From Lepisosteus oculatus (lineage: Eukaryota; Chordata; Actinopteri; Semionotiformes; Lepisosteidae): a stretch of 64,000 nt of DNA. The stretch covers positions 46,394,976 to 46,458,975 of the forward strand of contig NC_090709.1 in the NCBI RefSeq assembly GCF_040954835.1. The letters run 5' to 3'. Under the pieces are notes generated by a model, which was not told the DNA's origin, searched no databases, and was given only the letters and a program-made list of their open reading frames with translations. Positions within the stretch are counted from its first letter, which is position 1. The number at the start of each line of letters is the position of its first letter. The position numbers and the translations under genes are program-made. Of the stretch, positions 1 through 11,702 are shown in pieces.

Positions 1-179
1 GAGAGAAGCCAGGGTATCGGCTTCAACCACAGGGCTGGGCAGCTTGTTCCCCACCCCCACCACTCTCTGAGTAGAGGTGCACCTCCTCTCAATATCTTTT
101 TACAGCACGATCACACCCATAAGAGTTGAGTAACGGTAAAAAAAACAACGTATTTCTCCACTTATTTTGTTATTTCTCA

Positions 180-420
180 CTTTTGACTGACTTACCGATT
201 TCACGGGGATTCTGAAGAGCGTTTCTGAAGTTGAAACTAACGATCTAAGTCGAAGTAACTTTATTGGAAGAAACACGTGTTTAGAAAGGACTATATAGCG
301 CTTTCCTCCTCTTCTCTCTTCACTCCTCTGAGCTCATGGGGCTCCGGCGCCGCCCCCCCGCTAGAATCCGCCGCTCTGTGACGTCAGGCGGCTCATTGTG
401 ACGCCTCCGTGACGTCGCTC
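180..420 (-). promoter_or_regulatory. U promoter and noncoding exon 1, copy A (gene runs off the window)
   Basis: Read on the minus strand: TGACGTCG (410-417), a full palindromic CRE TGACGTCA (379-386), a GC-rich stretch, TATA-like CTATATAG (291-298), the palindromic E-box AAACACGTGTTT (about 271-282), then a strong donor ATCG|GTAAGTCAGTC ending an untranslated exon at 196. The start site should be about 265. The same order occurs in four copies. CREB/ATF and bHLH binding is inferred from consensus only. Confidence 0.5.
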
Positions 421-1290
421 CCAGCCGGGTGTCCCTGTACGACCCCGGTAGTCGCCACCTCGGACAGGCAGGGGAAACGGGTCCAGCTGTTTCCGGCCCA
501 AGGCTTACAAAAGCTGCACTTGAATTTAAAGACAAAATCACGTCGAGGGCGCATTCAGCACCCCCACGTCCAACACGGGTTTCCGTGGGGTTTGGTTCAG
601 TGAAATTAGACCCCCCCCGCCGACCCCCAAATCAAAGAAAGACCAAACTCCACCCCCCTCTAGCGCCCAAGGGCGGAAATTTCGGGCCACGCCACGTCCA
701 AAAAACACGGGTTCCCCCCCGTCCTGCGGGGAAAAGAAACGTCATTTTCTTTTCCGAGCGCTGCGTGGGACCTCACGACCCCCCCCCCCCAAAAAAAAAA
801 AAAAACGGGCTTCGCAGACGAGGAAAACCAGGCACGTCGACCTCTCTACAACACCACCCGGCTGTTTCTGTTTCAAACCGTGGGAAAAAAATAAATACAA
901 TTTCGCCCCTCACCGACCGCCGCGCAAAAAAACACAACTTCACGCTACAGAAACGGCCTGTGTGAGGGGGGGACACGGGAAAAAAATAAAACCTGCGTGT
1001 TTTCGGCAGAGTAAGCTCAGCGGGGAAACTCCCTGAATCTCGGGGTTGCTTCTTGAACCCCGAAAACGATCTTTTTTCTCTCTCTCCCTCTCTCGTTTTC
1101 TTGGTGTCTGGGACGTTCACGAACTCCGCCGCGTCGGTGCGATTCCCAGCGGGACTTGAACATAACCCCCCCCCGTGGGGCCACAACGCCCCCGTGTGGC
1201 CGAGAGGACCACCACCCGCAGGGCTGAGCTTTTACTGCCGTGTCCCGCTTTCACTCTGGCGATGAAGGAGGGAATCAAGGAGGAGAATTA
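420..1290. other. CpG-rich element upstream of U promoter, copy A
   Basis: C- and G-run-rich, CpG-rich DNA with several homopolymers (C8-C10, A10+). Copies lie at 8,220-9,070, 41,000-41,855 and 50,035-50,865. The end carries a GTGTGGCC-type motif and a short conserved segment ending in aaggaggagaattaat. I see no gene I can defend. Short open frames differ between copies through homopolymer length. Confidence 0.4.
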
Positions 1291-1299
1291 ATATTGTGA

Positions 1300-1490
1300 T
1301 CCACCAGTCCATCACAGGACACACACACACCCTGGACAGGACACCAGTCCTTCACAGGATACCAGTCCATCACAGCCAGTGTCTCATGGGTGTCCAGGCT
1401 GGGTACCATCTGTCCATCACAGGACACACAGACACACACACTCACACACCCTGGACAGGACACCAGTCCATCACAGGACACACACACATA
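1300..1490. repeat. CACA minisatellite (block 1)
   Basis: Units of the type CCAGTCCATCACAGGACACA plus a CA run plus CCCTGGACAGGA. About 5 units of variable length. Confidence 0.85.
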
Positions 1491-1790
1491 TTATATTTCG
1501 CGAGGTATAATACGGGGGGAAAAAGAACATTTATATTTATCAACCTACTAGTAATACTGGGTGGATGTCACGTTCCCCAAAGTTCAGTGCCTCTCTCTAA
1601 TAAAGTAGAAATGCGACATTAAACTCCCTTCGAAACGGGAGAAATCACCAGGACACGATACACCTTGCTCCGGACGATGGGAGAAGACCTGTACCTTCAC
1701 GAGTCCGGGTTGTGAAAACTTCTTCTGGCAGTTCAAAACGTTTCGAAGAGACTACATCGCTACCCTGTGTTCCATTTCTATCATGTATTA
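1490..1790. repeat. Conserved linker repeat of U blocks
   Basis: Contains TATTTCGCGAGGTATAATA, CTCTAATAAAGTAGAAA and GTTCGAAACGGGAGAAATCA. Whole or partial copies lie at 9,478-9,690, 18,840-19,060, 34,480-34,680, 42,588-42,790 and 50,985-51,165, and an isolated piece at 16,375-16,585. No coding potential seen. Confidence 0.6.
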
Positions 1791-1859
1791 TTATACAGTC
1801 ATAAGTATCTGTACTGATCACAGAGTCCCCCTCTCACTGCCAGGACTGAAGCCCAGTGC

Positions 1860-2310
1860 AGCACGAATAATAATAATAATTAATAAGTCTGGACTCTCCC
1901 CTCAGAGCTCTTCCCAGTTCAGGGGGATCCCCTCCAGCCCCCCCAGTGTGCAGCCCCCACCTGGATGATGCTCCAGTCCGCTCAGCACACAGCAGCTCTC
2001 AGTGGGGAGGAGAGCAGAGGGATGGAGCCAGTTCAGAGACGGGGGTGATTAGGAGGCCATGATGGGTCAAGACCAGGGGGGGAATCAGGCCAGGACACTG
2101 GGGTAACACCCCTACTCTTCTCCAGAAACACCCCGGGATTGTTAATGACCACAGAGAGTCAGGACCTTGGTTTGACGTCTCATCTGAAGGACGGCGTCTG
2201 TTTACAGTCCAGTGTCCCCGTCACTATACTGGGGCATCAGGACCCACACAGACCGCAGGGTGAGAGCTGCTGGCCCCACTCACACCTCTCCCAGCAGCAA
2301 CCTTAGTTTT
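1860..2310 (+). repeat. Dispersed ~470-bp fish repeat (SINE-like), copy 1
   Basis: Runs from an AAT-rich end to CGCAGGGTGAGAGC..GCTGGCC. This copy has lost the GCCCCC of the CTCF-like site. Confidence 0.7.
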
Positions 2311-2700
2311 TCCCAGGAGTCTCCCCTCCAGGTACTGACCAGGCCCCCACCTGCTGGGCTCCAGTGGGGAGGGGGCTGCCAGCTGGGAGCTGCAGGGTGA
2401 GATGGCTGCTGGGCAAACGATGGCTAAAGATCTTCCTAGGACACCCTGGACTTCGTGGTCGACTTCCTGCTCTTCAGACGGAGGTGGCTTGAAATCTGTC
2501 TCGTTTCAAAGAGTATTGGACACGATGCCCCCCCTGCTATATCCCCGCCAACTGGTGGCACGCCGACGACGAGGGCTCTCGGCCTCAATCCGTCAACCAC
2601 AAACTCTCCGGGATGAAAGAGAAGGACAGACTCTGTTCGTTCGTTTCAGGGAGGGGGAGGGAAAAAAACAAAAGCTAAACAATTTTTTTTTAAAACCATT
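2310..2700. other. Segment unique to the first U block
   Basis: About 330 bp not found in the other U blocks, apart from a short piece (GCTCTCGGCCTCAATCCGTC) shared with 24,764-24,792. Short open frames only. Not recognised. Confidence 0.4.
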
Positions 2701-2744
2701 TTAATGATGCTTAACAAAAGAACAAAAATTACAATACAGATTAA

Positions 2745-2860
2745 GTCCAGTCTGGGGACCCTCAGCTTAGGTCCAGTCCAGTCTAGGACCCCTCAGCTTC
2801 GGTCCAGCACAGTCTGGGGCTCCTCAGCTCCGGTCCAGCACAGTCCAGTCCAGATCTTAG
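2745..2860 (+). repeat. 31-bp minisatellite (block 1), short
   Basis: Only about 3-4 units of the CTGGGG(T/C)CCCTCAGC repeat. Confidence 0.8.
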
Positions 2861-3214
2861 CAGGCACAGAACCAGGAAAGGAACCTGGAAAGAATATTGT
2901 TAATGCAGGTGTGAGGGACACAGACACAGACGTCACCATGACATCAAACAGCAAGAGGAGACTCCTCCTTGAATCACAGACACGACCGAGCGGCGCCCCT
3001 CTGTCTGCTCACCTGCACCTCCTCTTCTTCTTCTTGTCCTTCCCGGCATCCTGCTCCTCCTCTCCCTCGCTCTTCCTCTCCTGAGCTACGGTCTCCGCCA
3101 CCTCCATCGGTTCGTCCTGATCATCTGTCTCCACCGACACGCAGCTCAGGGAGTTTAAAAAGACCCACCAGCGCTTCTGAAGCAGAGACAGGAGAGTCAC
3201 GTTTAGAGTCGGAC

Positions 3215-3480
3215 TGGACACTCCAGGACATGAACACTGCACTGAGAGAGAGAGGGGTTCATACAGACACATGACTGGACACTCCAGGACATGAACACTG
3301 CACTGAGAGAGAGAGGGGTTCATACACACACACACTGACTGGACACTCCAGTACATGAACACTGCACTGAGAGAGAGAGGGGTTCATACAGACACACTGA
3401 CTGGACACTCCAGTACATGAACACTGCACTGAGAGAGAGAGAGGGGTTCATACCAACACCCTGACTGGACACTGACTGGA
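3215..3480 (-). repeat. 62-bp minisatellite in U intron (block 1)
   Basis: Unit ACTCCAGTACATGAACACTG plus a GA-rich tract plus GGTTCATACAGACACACTGA, about 4 copies. Confidence 0.85.
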
Positions 3481-3719
3481 CACTGGACAGGAGTAAAGAG
3501 AGGATCAGAGCATTACCCACCTTCTTTTTCTTCTGTCTCACAAGAGATGGTGATTGGACCTCCTCCAGCTGGAGTCCGAGGAGGGAGAGAGGGGGCAGGA
3601 GAGGGACAGCACAGGGAGAGAAAGAGAAAGACAGGTGAGTCAAGTGTCCCAAGAGCACCGAGACTCTGCTGAGATCACACTCGCAGTGAGTGAGCCTGGG
3701 TGTAGCCCACTAATACTGA

Positions 3720-4000
3720 CCCACTGGACACCACAGGACAGAGAGGAGGAGGAGGAGAGAGACACACTGCCTGGACACCACAGGACAGAGAGGAGGAGGA
3801 GAGAGACACACTGAGGACAGAGAGGAGGAGGAGAGAGACACACTGAGGACAGAGAGGAGGAGGAGAGAGACACTGACAGACAGGGCTGAAAGAGAGAGAG
3901 ATAGAGAGGCAGGGACAGGCAGACAGCAGGCTGAGAGAGACACTGACAGACAGGGCTGAAAGAGAGAGAGACACTGAGACCCAGGGACAGACAAGACGGC
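3720..4000. repeat. Purine-rich GAGGAGGA/GACACACTG repeats (block 1 intron)
   Basis: Short tandem units of GGACAGAGAGGAGGAGGAGA type. Equivalents lie at 21,670-22,020, 24,900-25,050, 37,430-37,600, 45,030-45,380 and 53,790-54,030. Confidence 0.75.
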
Positions 4001-4189
4001 GAAACTCCACCACAGACAGGACAGGAGGCAGGGTGGGACCAGCACTGACCTCCTTCCTCTCTCCTGCCGGAGGAGCTGTCTCCACCTCCTCTTCCTCCTG
4101 CAAGTCAAGAGACAGGCTGAGAGAGAGACGGGCTGGTGGGACATCGGCGAACAGAGCTGAAGGCAGAGAGCCTTCGGGCCCAGCTGGGA

Positions 4190-4565
4190 CAACGCAGGAC
4201 AGACAGAGAAACAGACAGGGAGACACACGGAGAGACACAGGGAAAGAGACCCAGCTGTGACAACACAGGACAGACAGAGAGCAGGTAGACAAATGGAAAG
4301 ACACAGGGAGAGAGACAGGGAGAGAGGGACAGACACAGAGAAAAAGAGAGACTCAGACAGAAGGACAGAAAGACAGAAAGAGAGAAGTACAGACGGACAA
4401 AAAGACAGAGAAAATTACAGATGGACTGATGTACATAAAGACAGAGAAAAGGAAAGAAAGACAGATGGAGAGAAGGACAGATGGACAGAGAAAAGAACAG
4501 AAAGTCAGAAGGACAGAAGAAAGGACAGAAGGACAGAGAAAAGGACAGACGGACAGACGGACTCT
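4190..4565. repeat. Polypurine GACAGA-type tract (block 1 intron)
   Basis: Strongly purine-rich on the plus strand, with units such as GGACAGAAAGACAGA. Part of the U intron between the acidic and proline-rich exons. Confidence 0.8.
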
Positions 4566-4979
4566 GCCCCACTTGCCTCGTCAGACATCTCAGCCTCTCT
4601 CCTTGCCCGCCAGGCGGGGCCTGGCGGGGCCGGGCGGGCGATGGGGGGCAGGACGGGCGGGGGCAGGGGCAGGGGCACCGCCCCAGGCAGCAGGGGGGGC
4701 TCGAGGGGCATGGCGGGGAGGAAGGGGGGGCGGCGGGGCGGGGCGGGCAGGGGCCGGAGGGGGGGGGGGCGGGGGCGGGGAGCGGATTGGGCTCTTGGGC
4801 GAGGAGGGGGGGGACACCGAGCGGGACAAGCTGGGCGACCCCGGGAGCTCCAGCTGCAGCTCAGCCGCCCTCTCCAGTTTCTGGACGAGCTCGGGGAAAC
4901 AGGAAGACACCACGGGATTCTGTCCAGCGGTGAGAGGGGGAGACACAACGCAGGGGGGATGAGGAGCAGAGACTACGCC

Positions 4980-5415
4980 TGGACAGGTGAGTGTGTACAG
5001 TGTGTCCAGTGAGAGTGTGGACAGGTGAGTGTGTACAGTGTGTCCAGTGAGAGTCTGGACAGATGAGTGTGTCTCTACAGTGTGTCCAGTAAGAGTGTGG
5101 ACAGGTGAGTGTGTACAGTGTATCCAGTGAGAGTGTGGACAGGTGAGTGTGTACAGTGTGTCCAGTGAGAGTGTGGACAGGTGAGTGTGTACAGTGCGTC
5201 CAATAAGAGTGTGAACAGGTGAGTGTGTACAGTGCGTCCAGTAAGAGTGTGGACAGGTGAGTGTGTACAGTGTGTCCAGTAAGAGTGTGGACAGGCGAGT
5301 CTCACAGTGTGTCCAGTAAGAGTCCGGACAGGTGAGTGTGTACAGTGTGTCCAGTAAGAGTCCGGACAGGCGAGTGTGTCCAGTGTGTCCAGTAAGAGTG
5401 TGGACAGGTGTGTCC
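4980..5415. repeat. 38-bp GTGTCCAGT minisatellite in U intron (block 1)
   Basis: Unit CAGTGTGTCCAGTAAGAGTC plus TGGACAGGTGAGTGTGTA, about 11 copies. Each unit carries CAG|GTGAGT on the plus strand. Confidence 0.88.
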
Positions 5416-5620
5416 AACAGTAAGAAGCTGTCTTACCCTGTAACCCAGCTCAGGGGAGTTAGGGGGTGCTCTGTCTCCTCCTCAGATCTCACCTTCAGGT
5501 CTGGTGAAGTGACAGACCACAAGGAGACGCTGGAAACGAGGACACAAGACAGAGGTCAGGTCCACAGAGCTCACTCAATCACTACAGCAAGCAGAGACCT
5601 CTCGGCCATCAGGACTGTGG

Positions 5621-6444
5621 GGGTCAGTGTGAGGAGCTGTAGGGTATCGGGAGTTTAGGGGTCAGAGGGGGGAGCTGTAGGGTATCGGGAATTTAGGGGT
5701 CAGTGTGGGGAGCTGTAGGGTATCGGGAGTTTAGGGGTCAGAGTGGAGAGCTGTAGGGTATCGGGAGTTTAGGGGTCAGAGTGGGGAGCTGTAGGGTATC
5801 GGGAGTTTAGGGGTCAGTGTGGGGAGCTGTAGGGTATCGGGAGTTTAGGGGTCAGTGTGGGGAGCTGTAGGGTATCGGGAGTTTAGGGGTCAGAGTGGAG
5901 AGCTGTAGGGTATCGGGAGTTTAGGGGTCAGTGTGGGGAGCTGTAGGGTATCGGGAGTTTAGGGGTCAGAGTGGGGAGCTGTAGGGTATCGGGAGTTTAG
6001 GGGTCAGTGTGGGGAGCTGTAGGGTATCGGGGGTTTAGGGGTCAGTGTGGGGAGCTGTAGGGTATCGGGAGTTTAGGGGTCAGTGTGGGGAGCTGTAGGG
6101 TATCGGGAGTTTAGCGGTCAGTGTGGGGAGCTGTAGGGTATCGGGAGTTTAGGGGTCAGAGTGGGGAGCTGTAGGGTATCGGGAGTTTAGGGGTCAGTGT
6201 GGGGAGCTGTAGGGTATCGGGAGTTTAGGGGTCAGTGTGGGGAGCTGTAGGGTATCGGGAGTTTAGCGGTCAGTGTGGGGAGCTGTAGGGTATCGGGAGT
6301 TTAGGGGTCAGAGTGGGGAGCTGTAGGGTATCGGGAGTTTAGGGGTCAGTGTGGGGAGCTGTAGGATATCGGGAGTTTAGGGGTCAGTGTGGGGAGCTGT
6401 AGGGTATCGGGAGTTTAGGGGTCAGTGGGGGGAGCTGTAGGGTA
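5621..6444. repeat. 38-bp G-run minisatellite (block 1), ~21 units
   Basis: Unit GTGGGGAGCTGTAGGGTATC plus GGGAGTTTAGGGGTCA. Each unit fits G3+N1-7 x4 (runs GGGG, GGG, GGG, GGGG with loops 7, 4, 6), so each could form a G-quadruplex. It lies in the U intron between the second and third coding exons. Confidence 0.92.
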
Positions 6445-6674
6445 GATGTGGGGCACCGGGCCCACCACAGGGCGGCCGGTCCAGTCTCGTGGAAGGCGAT
6501 CGGGTCAGACTTACGGAAAAGCACCGGGACTTGGGCCGGGACCTCTCCCACTGCCAGTCCGGGATCGGCCTGACCGGTGTGACCTGTGAAGACGCCAAAC
6601 AGCCCATCTCCGAGACAGCTCTGACCAAATAGCCCAGCCCAGTCGTGTCGCGACTAGGGGCCTTGGGCAGTCTC

Positions 6675-7150
6675 TACAGTGTGTCCAGTGAGAGTGTGGA
6701 CAGGTGAGTGTGTACAGTGTGTCCAGTAAGAGTCTGGACAGGTGAGTCTGACCAGTGTGTCCAGTGAGAGTCTGGACAGGTGAGTCTGACCAGTGTGTCC
6801 AGTAAGAGTCCCGACAGGTGAGTGTGTACAATGTGTCCAGTAAGAGTCTGGACATGTGAGTGTGTACAATGTGTCCAGTAAGAGTCTGGACAGGTGAGTG
6901 TGTACAGTGTGTCCAGCAAGAGTCCGGACAGGTGAGTGTGTACAGTGTGTCCAGTAAGAGTCTGGACAGGTGAGTCTGACCAGTGTGTCCAGTAAGAGTC
7001 CGGACAGGTGAGTGTGTACAATGTGTCCAGTAAGAGTCTGGACATGTGAGTGTGTACAATGTGTCCAGTAAGAGTCTGGACAGGTGAGTCTCTACAGTGT
7101 GTCCAGTAAGAGTCTGGACAGGTGAGTCTGTACAGTGTGTCCAGGAAGAG
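6675..7150. repeat. 38-bp GTGTCCAGT minisatellite, second array (block 1)
   Basis: Same unit, about 12 copies, between the U start exon and second coding exon. Confidence 0.88.
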
Positions 7151-7574
7151 TCTGGGACGTCCAGAGGCAATCTGTACTCTCAGAAGGCCAAAATGGACCC
7201 GCGACCCTGTCTCTTGAGCCGAGGCGCGTCCTCAGTCAAGATCACCACTGGAAGTGTCTCTCCTCGTCTGGAGGTGTTACCGTGAGACCTGGTCTGTCAA
7301 GCACTTTGCGCTGCTATGTGTGTGAAAGGTGCTCAATCAGTGAAGTTTATTATTATTATTATTATAATACAGCGAGCGCTGCTGGGGGTGGAGAGGTCAG
7401 TTGGAGGAGGGCTGGACGCTGGACGCTGGACGGCGGGTGGGAGGGGTGGACTTACGACGCCTCGCTGGGCCCAGGTCCTGCTGCGACCGCGCACGGCCGT
7501 GCGGCATCTCTGTTGGTGCATCGTTCTTCCGAGACAAGCAGAGTCACAGAGGGGAGGGGAGGGGGCGGAGCCAC

Positions 7575-7870
7575 ACAGCTGGGCGGCTTGTTCCCCACCC
7601 CCACCCCCCTCTGTGTACAGTAGAGCCTCCTGTCCTGACTGGAGGAGCTCAACCAGCTGTGTCCTGAGAGACGCCAGGGTATCGGCTTCAACCACACGGG
7701 CTGGGCGGCTTGTTCCCCACCCCCACCCCCCTCTGTGTACAGTAGAGCCTCCTGTCCTGACTGGAGGAGCTCAACCAGCTGTGTCCTGAGAGAAGCCAGG
7801 GTATCGGCTTCACCCACAGGGCTAGGCGGCTCGTTCCACACCCCTGCCACCCTCTGTGTAGAGGTGCACC
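7575..7870. repeat. ~110-bp tandem repeat upstream of U start exon (block 1)
   Basis: Two to three units of AGCCAGGGTATCGGCTTCAA / GGCTTGTTCCCCACCCCCAC. Similar units lie at 40,377-40,545 and 49,200-49,565, and single copies at 1-80, 14,371-14,440 and 30,073-30,145. Confidence 0.8.
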
Positions 7871-7984
7871 TCCTCTCAATATCTTTTTACAGCACGATCA
7901 CACCAATAAGAGTGGAGTAACGGTAAAAAAAAAAAAACTTTTTCTCAACTTATTTTGTTATTTCTCACCAGCGGTGCTTTTGAG

Positions 7985-8220
7985 CGACTTACCGATTTCA
8001 CGGGGATACTGAAGAGCGATTATGAAGCTGAAACTAACGATCGAAGTCGAAGTTACTTTTTTGGAAGAAACACGTGTTTAGAAAGGACTCTATAGTCCTT
8101 TCCTCCTCCTCTCTCTTCACTCCTCTGAGCTCATGGGGCTCCGGCGCCGCCCCCCGCTAGAATCCGCCGCTCTGTGACGTCAGGCGGCTCATTGTGACGC
8201 CCCCGTGACGTCGCTCCCAG
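7985..8220 (-). promoter_or_regulatory. U promoter and noncoding exon 1, copy B
   Basis: Same element as at 180-420. The CRE TGACGTCA is at 8175-8182, the E-box palindrome is kept, and the donor after 7993 is kept (GTAAGTCGCTC). The TATA-like motif has changed (ACTATAGAGT on the minus strand). It is placed to drive the broken U copy at 2.9-7.5 kb. Confidence 0.45.
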
Positions 8221-9070
8221 CCGGGTGTCCATGTACGACCCCGGTAGTCTCCACCTCGGACAGGCAGGGGAAACGGGTCCAGGTGTTTCCGGCCCAAGGG
8301 TTACAAAAGCTGCACTTGAATTTAAAGACAAAATCACGTCGAGGGCGCATTCAGCACCCCCACGTCCAACACGGGTTTCCGTGGGGTGGGGATCAGTAAA
8401 ATAGACACCCCCCCTACCCCCAAGTCAAAGAAAGACCGACCTCCACCCCCCTCTAGCAGCCAAGGGCGGAAATTTCGGGCCACGCCACGTCCAAAAAACA
8501 CGAGTCCCCCCCAACGTCCTGCGGGGAAAAGAGACGCCATTTTCTTTTCCGAGCGCTGCGTGGGACCTCACGACCCCCCCAAAAAAATGGGTTTCGCAGA
8601 CGAGGAAAACCAGGTACATCGACCTCTCTACAACACCACCCGGCTGTTTTTGTTTCAGACCGTGGGAAAAAAATAAATAAATACAATTTCGCCCTTCACC
8701 GACCGCCGCGCAAAAAAACACAACTTCATGCTACAGAAACGGCCTGTGTGTGTGAGGGGGGGGCATGGGAAAAAAATAAAACCTGCGTGTTTTCGGCAGA
8801 GTAAGCTCAACGGGGAAACTCCCTGAATCTCGGGGTTGCTTCTTGAAACCCGAAAATGACCTTTTTTCTCTCGTTTTCTTGGTGTCTGGGACGTTCACGA
8901 ACCCCGCCGCGTCGGTGCGATTCCCAGCGGGACTTGAACATAACCCCCCCCCTGTGGGGACACAGTGCCCCCGTGTGGCCAAGAGGACCACCACCCGCAG
9001 GGCTGAGCTTTTACTGCCGTGTCCCGCTTTCACTCTGGCGATGAAGGAGGGAATCAAGGAGGAGAATTAA
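8220..9070. other. CpG-rich element upstream of U promoter, copy B
   Basis: Homologous to 420-1,290, with indels in the homopolymers and a TG-rich insertion near 8,745. No supportable gene. Confidence 0.4.
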
Positions 9071-9079
9071 TATTGTGAT

Positions 9080-9478
9080 CCACCAGTCCATCACAGGACA
9101 CACACACACCCTGGACAGGACAGCATTCCTTCACAGGATACCAGTCCATCACAGTACACACACACACCCTGGACAGGACAGCAGTCCATCACAGGACACA
9201 CACACACACTCACACACCCTGGACAGGACAGCAGTCCATCACAGGACACACACACACTCACACACCCTGGACAGGACAGCAGTCCATCACAGGACACACA
9301 CACTCACACACCCTGGACAGGACACCAGTCCATCATAGGACACACACACTCATACACCCTGGACAGGACACCAGTCCATCACAGGACACACACACTCACA
9401 CACCCTGGACAGGACAGCAGTCCATCACAGGACACACACACACTCACACCCTGGACAGTACACCAGTCCATCACAGGA
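9080..9478. repeat. CACA minisatellite (block 2)
   Basis: Same unit, about 8 copies. CA-run length differs between units. Confidence 0.85.
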
Positions 9479-9759
9479 TGTTCAGTGCCTCTCTCTAATA
9501 AAGTAGAAATGCGACATTAAACTCCGTTCGAAACGGGAGAAATCACCAGGACACGATACACTTTGCTCCGGACGATGGGAGAAGACCTGTACCTTCACGA
9601 GTCCGGGTTGTGAAAACTTCTTCTGGCAGTTCAAAATGTTTCGAAGAGACTACAGCGCTACCCTGTGTTCCATTTCTATCATGTATTATTATACAGTCAT
9701 AAGTATCTGTACTGATCACAGAGTCCCCCTCTCACTGCCAGGACTGAAGCCCAGTGCAG

Positions 9760-10215
9760 CACGAATAATAATAATAATTATTAAGTCTGGACCCTCCCCT
9801 CAGAGCTCTTCCCAGGTCAGGGGGATCCCCTCCAGCCCCCCCAGTGTGCAGCCCCCACCTGGATGATGCTCCAGTCCGCTCAGCACACAGCAGCTCACAG
9901 TGGGGAGGAGAGCAGAGGGATGGAGCCAGTTCAGAGAGGGGGGTGATTAGGAGGCCATCATGGGACAAGACCAGGGGGGGAATCAGGCCAGGACACTGGT
10001 GTAACACCCCTACTCTTCTCCAGAGACACCCCGGGATTGTTAATGAGCACAGAGAGTCAGGACCTTGGTTTGACGTCTCATCCGAAGGACGGCGCCTGTT
10101 TACAGTCCAGTGTCCCCCGTCACTATACTGGGGCATCAGGACCTACACAGACCGCAGGGTGAGAGCGCCCCCTGCTGGCCCTACTAACACCTCTCCCAGC
10201 AGCAACCTTAGTTCT
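9760..10215 (+). repeat. Dispersed ~470-bp fish repeat, copy 2
   Basis: Ends with AGCGCCCCCTGCTGGCC (10,164-10,180). Confidence 0.7.
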
Positions 10216-10454
10216 TATTGTCAAGAAGGAAAGAATATTAGGAACATGAAAAGGCTGAATGTCTTAAATGCATTTTTTTATACTGAAACAGAGGAGCACA
10301 CACACGTCATTACAAACGCACACCCGCACAGAGACGTTCTCAAGTGCCTTGTTCATATTTATGGGCTCCAACAGGAGCAAAAAACACCAGCCTGACAACT
10401 CGAGCATTCAAACCAAGAACCCAACACGTACTCACGTTGGCAGCCTGTGCATCC

Positions 10455-11470
10455 AGAACGTATCATTTCTTGAAAGGGATTGCTGTCCGCATGCACATCT
10501 GAATCCCAAACAGAATCTCTAGTAAAATACGATCATTTGTGAAATAGGCAAATGACTGTCTCAGGGGCCCATTCCTCATTCTCAAGACACATGTATGCAG
10601 TACGTACACCATGCATTGAGCAATATGGACTGAAGACACCACAGGTAAGGTTAGAAGTCATTCTGAGGTGCCACATATGAGGGATACAGCTAGGCATCTG
10701 AAATGCAGGGTTTGAGAGCCCTTTCAGGAGCACTGCATCCTATGACACAGACCCGTGCATGTTAAACAAATGATCATTTCTTTCAGCATTAGGGACTAAA
10801 TATACTAAACGTATGATGCTTAAATATTATTTTCACATATATTAATGTAATAAATGATTGCCTATGCTTTATGCACTATTTCACTGCTTCACTGCTCTAT
10901 GCCGTCTGGAAATAAATCCTCAGACTGCTTACTGCCCTGGGCATGTACCAATAAATTACAGGAGCACATCTATATATCACTGCGTTGAAGCAGGAGACAC
11001 ACAGTCACTGCAAACACATCCTAAATACAGTGTTCCAGCACCTCTGACCTCATCCAGAACGTATCATTTCTTGAAAGGGATTGCTGTCCGAATGCACATC
11101 TGAATCCCAAACAGAATCTCTAGTAAAATACGATCATTTGTGAAACAGGCAAATGACTGTCTCAGGGGCCCATTCCTCATTCTCAAGACACATGTATGTA
11201 GTACGTACACCATGCATTGAGCAATAGGGACTGAAGACACCACAGGTAAGGTTAAAAGTCATTCTGAGGTGCCACATGTGAGGGATACAGCTAGGCATCT
11301 GAAATGCAGGGTTTGAGAGCCCCTCCAGGAGCACTGCATCCTTTGAGACAGACCCGTGCATATTAAACCAATGATTATTTCTTTCAGCATTAGGGACTAA
11401 ATATACTAAACGTATGATGCTAAAATGTTATTTTCACATATATTAATGTAATAAATGATTGCTTATGCTT
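10455..11470. repeat. ~380-bp repeat, two tandem copies
   Basis: Copies at about 10,455-10,860 and 11,049-11,460 share ATCCAGAACGTATCATTTCT through TTCACATATATTAATGTAAT. Further copies lie at 27,140-27,515 and, in part, 26,970-27,140 and 27,615-27,700. A CACAG|GTAAGG donor-like and a TTTCTTTCAG acceptor-like site flank the internal part. No coding frame is defended. Confidence 0.7.
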
Positions 11471-11700
11471 AATAAACAAATCTAATTAAAATAAAAGCTT
11501 AAGTTTTGTATTTATCTTGTACCATAGAACATGATTTTCTTTGTATTTCAAGCCCACAAAGTGTCCAAATGACACACTACATGATATATGGAAGATTATC
11601 ACATGCATATCGGTATTATCTTTCTTATGAAAATGCATTCCTTTCATTACCTTTTACTTTTTAAAATGAACTCAAATTGTGTATAATGTAATAATTTAAG
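11470..11700. other. AT-rich DNA, no gene
   Basis: Low-GC sequence shared in part with 27,515-27,610. Nothing recognisable. Confidence 0.5.
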
Positions 11701-11702
11701 TA

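Larger units (their letters stand above)
2857..7521 (-). pseudogene. U gene copy, broken (first block)
   Basis: Exons by homology to the intact copy: start exon 7521-7456 (begins MHQQRCRTAV), 6583-6515, 5529-5437, 4919-4577, 4097-4050, 3568-3521, 3176-3013 and terminal 2884-2857. The third exon carries an in-frame TGA after RPEGEI. The proline-rich exon is 343 nt and out of frame. The acceptor before the start exon has changed from CGGCAG to CGGAAG. The acidic exon (EEEEVETAPPAGERKE) and lysine-rich exon are well kept. The promoter supplying this copy would be the one at about 8.0-8.2 kb. Confidence 0.5.

Noticed and set aside
5621-6444. CRISPR-like array
   Set aside because: Units are contiguous with no unique spacers, in a vertebrate genome. 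It is a minisatellite.
5621-6444. Telomeric repeat (TTTAGGGG)
   Set aside because: The motif is only part of a 38-bp unit. No TTAGGG runs are present.
6510-6650. PP2C-like reading (GDGLFGVFTGHTG) in another frame of the second U exon
   Set aside because: It resembles a phosphatase FGVxDGH motif, but the frame does not join in phase to neighbouring U exons, and the key Asp is absent.
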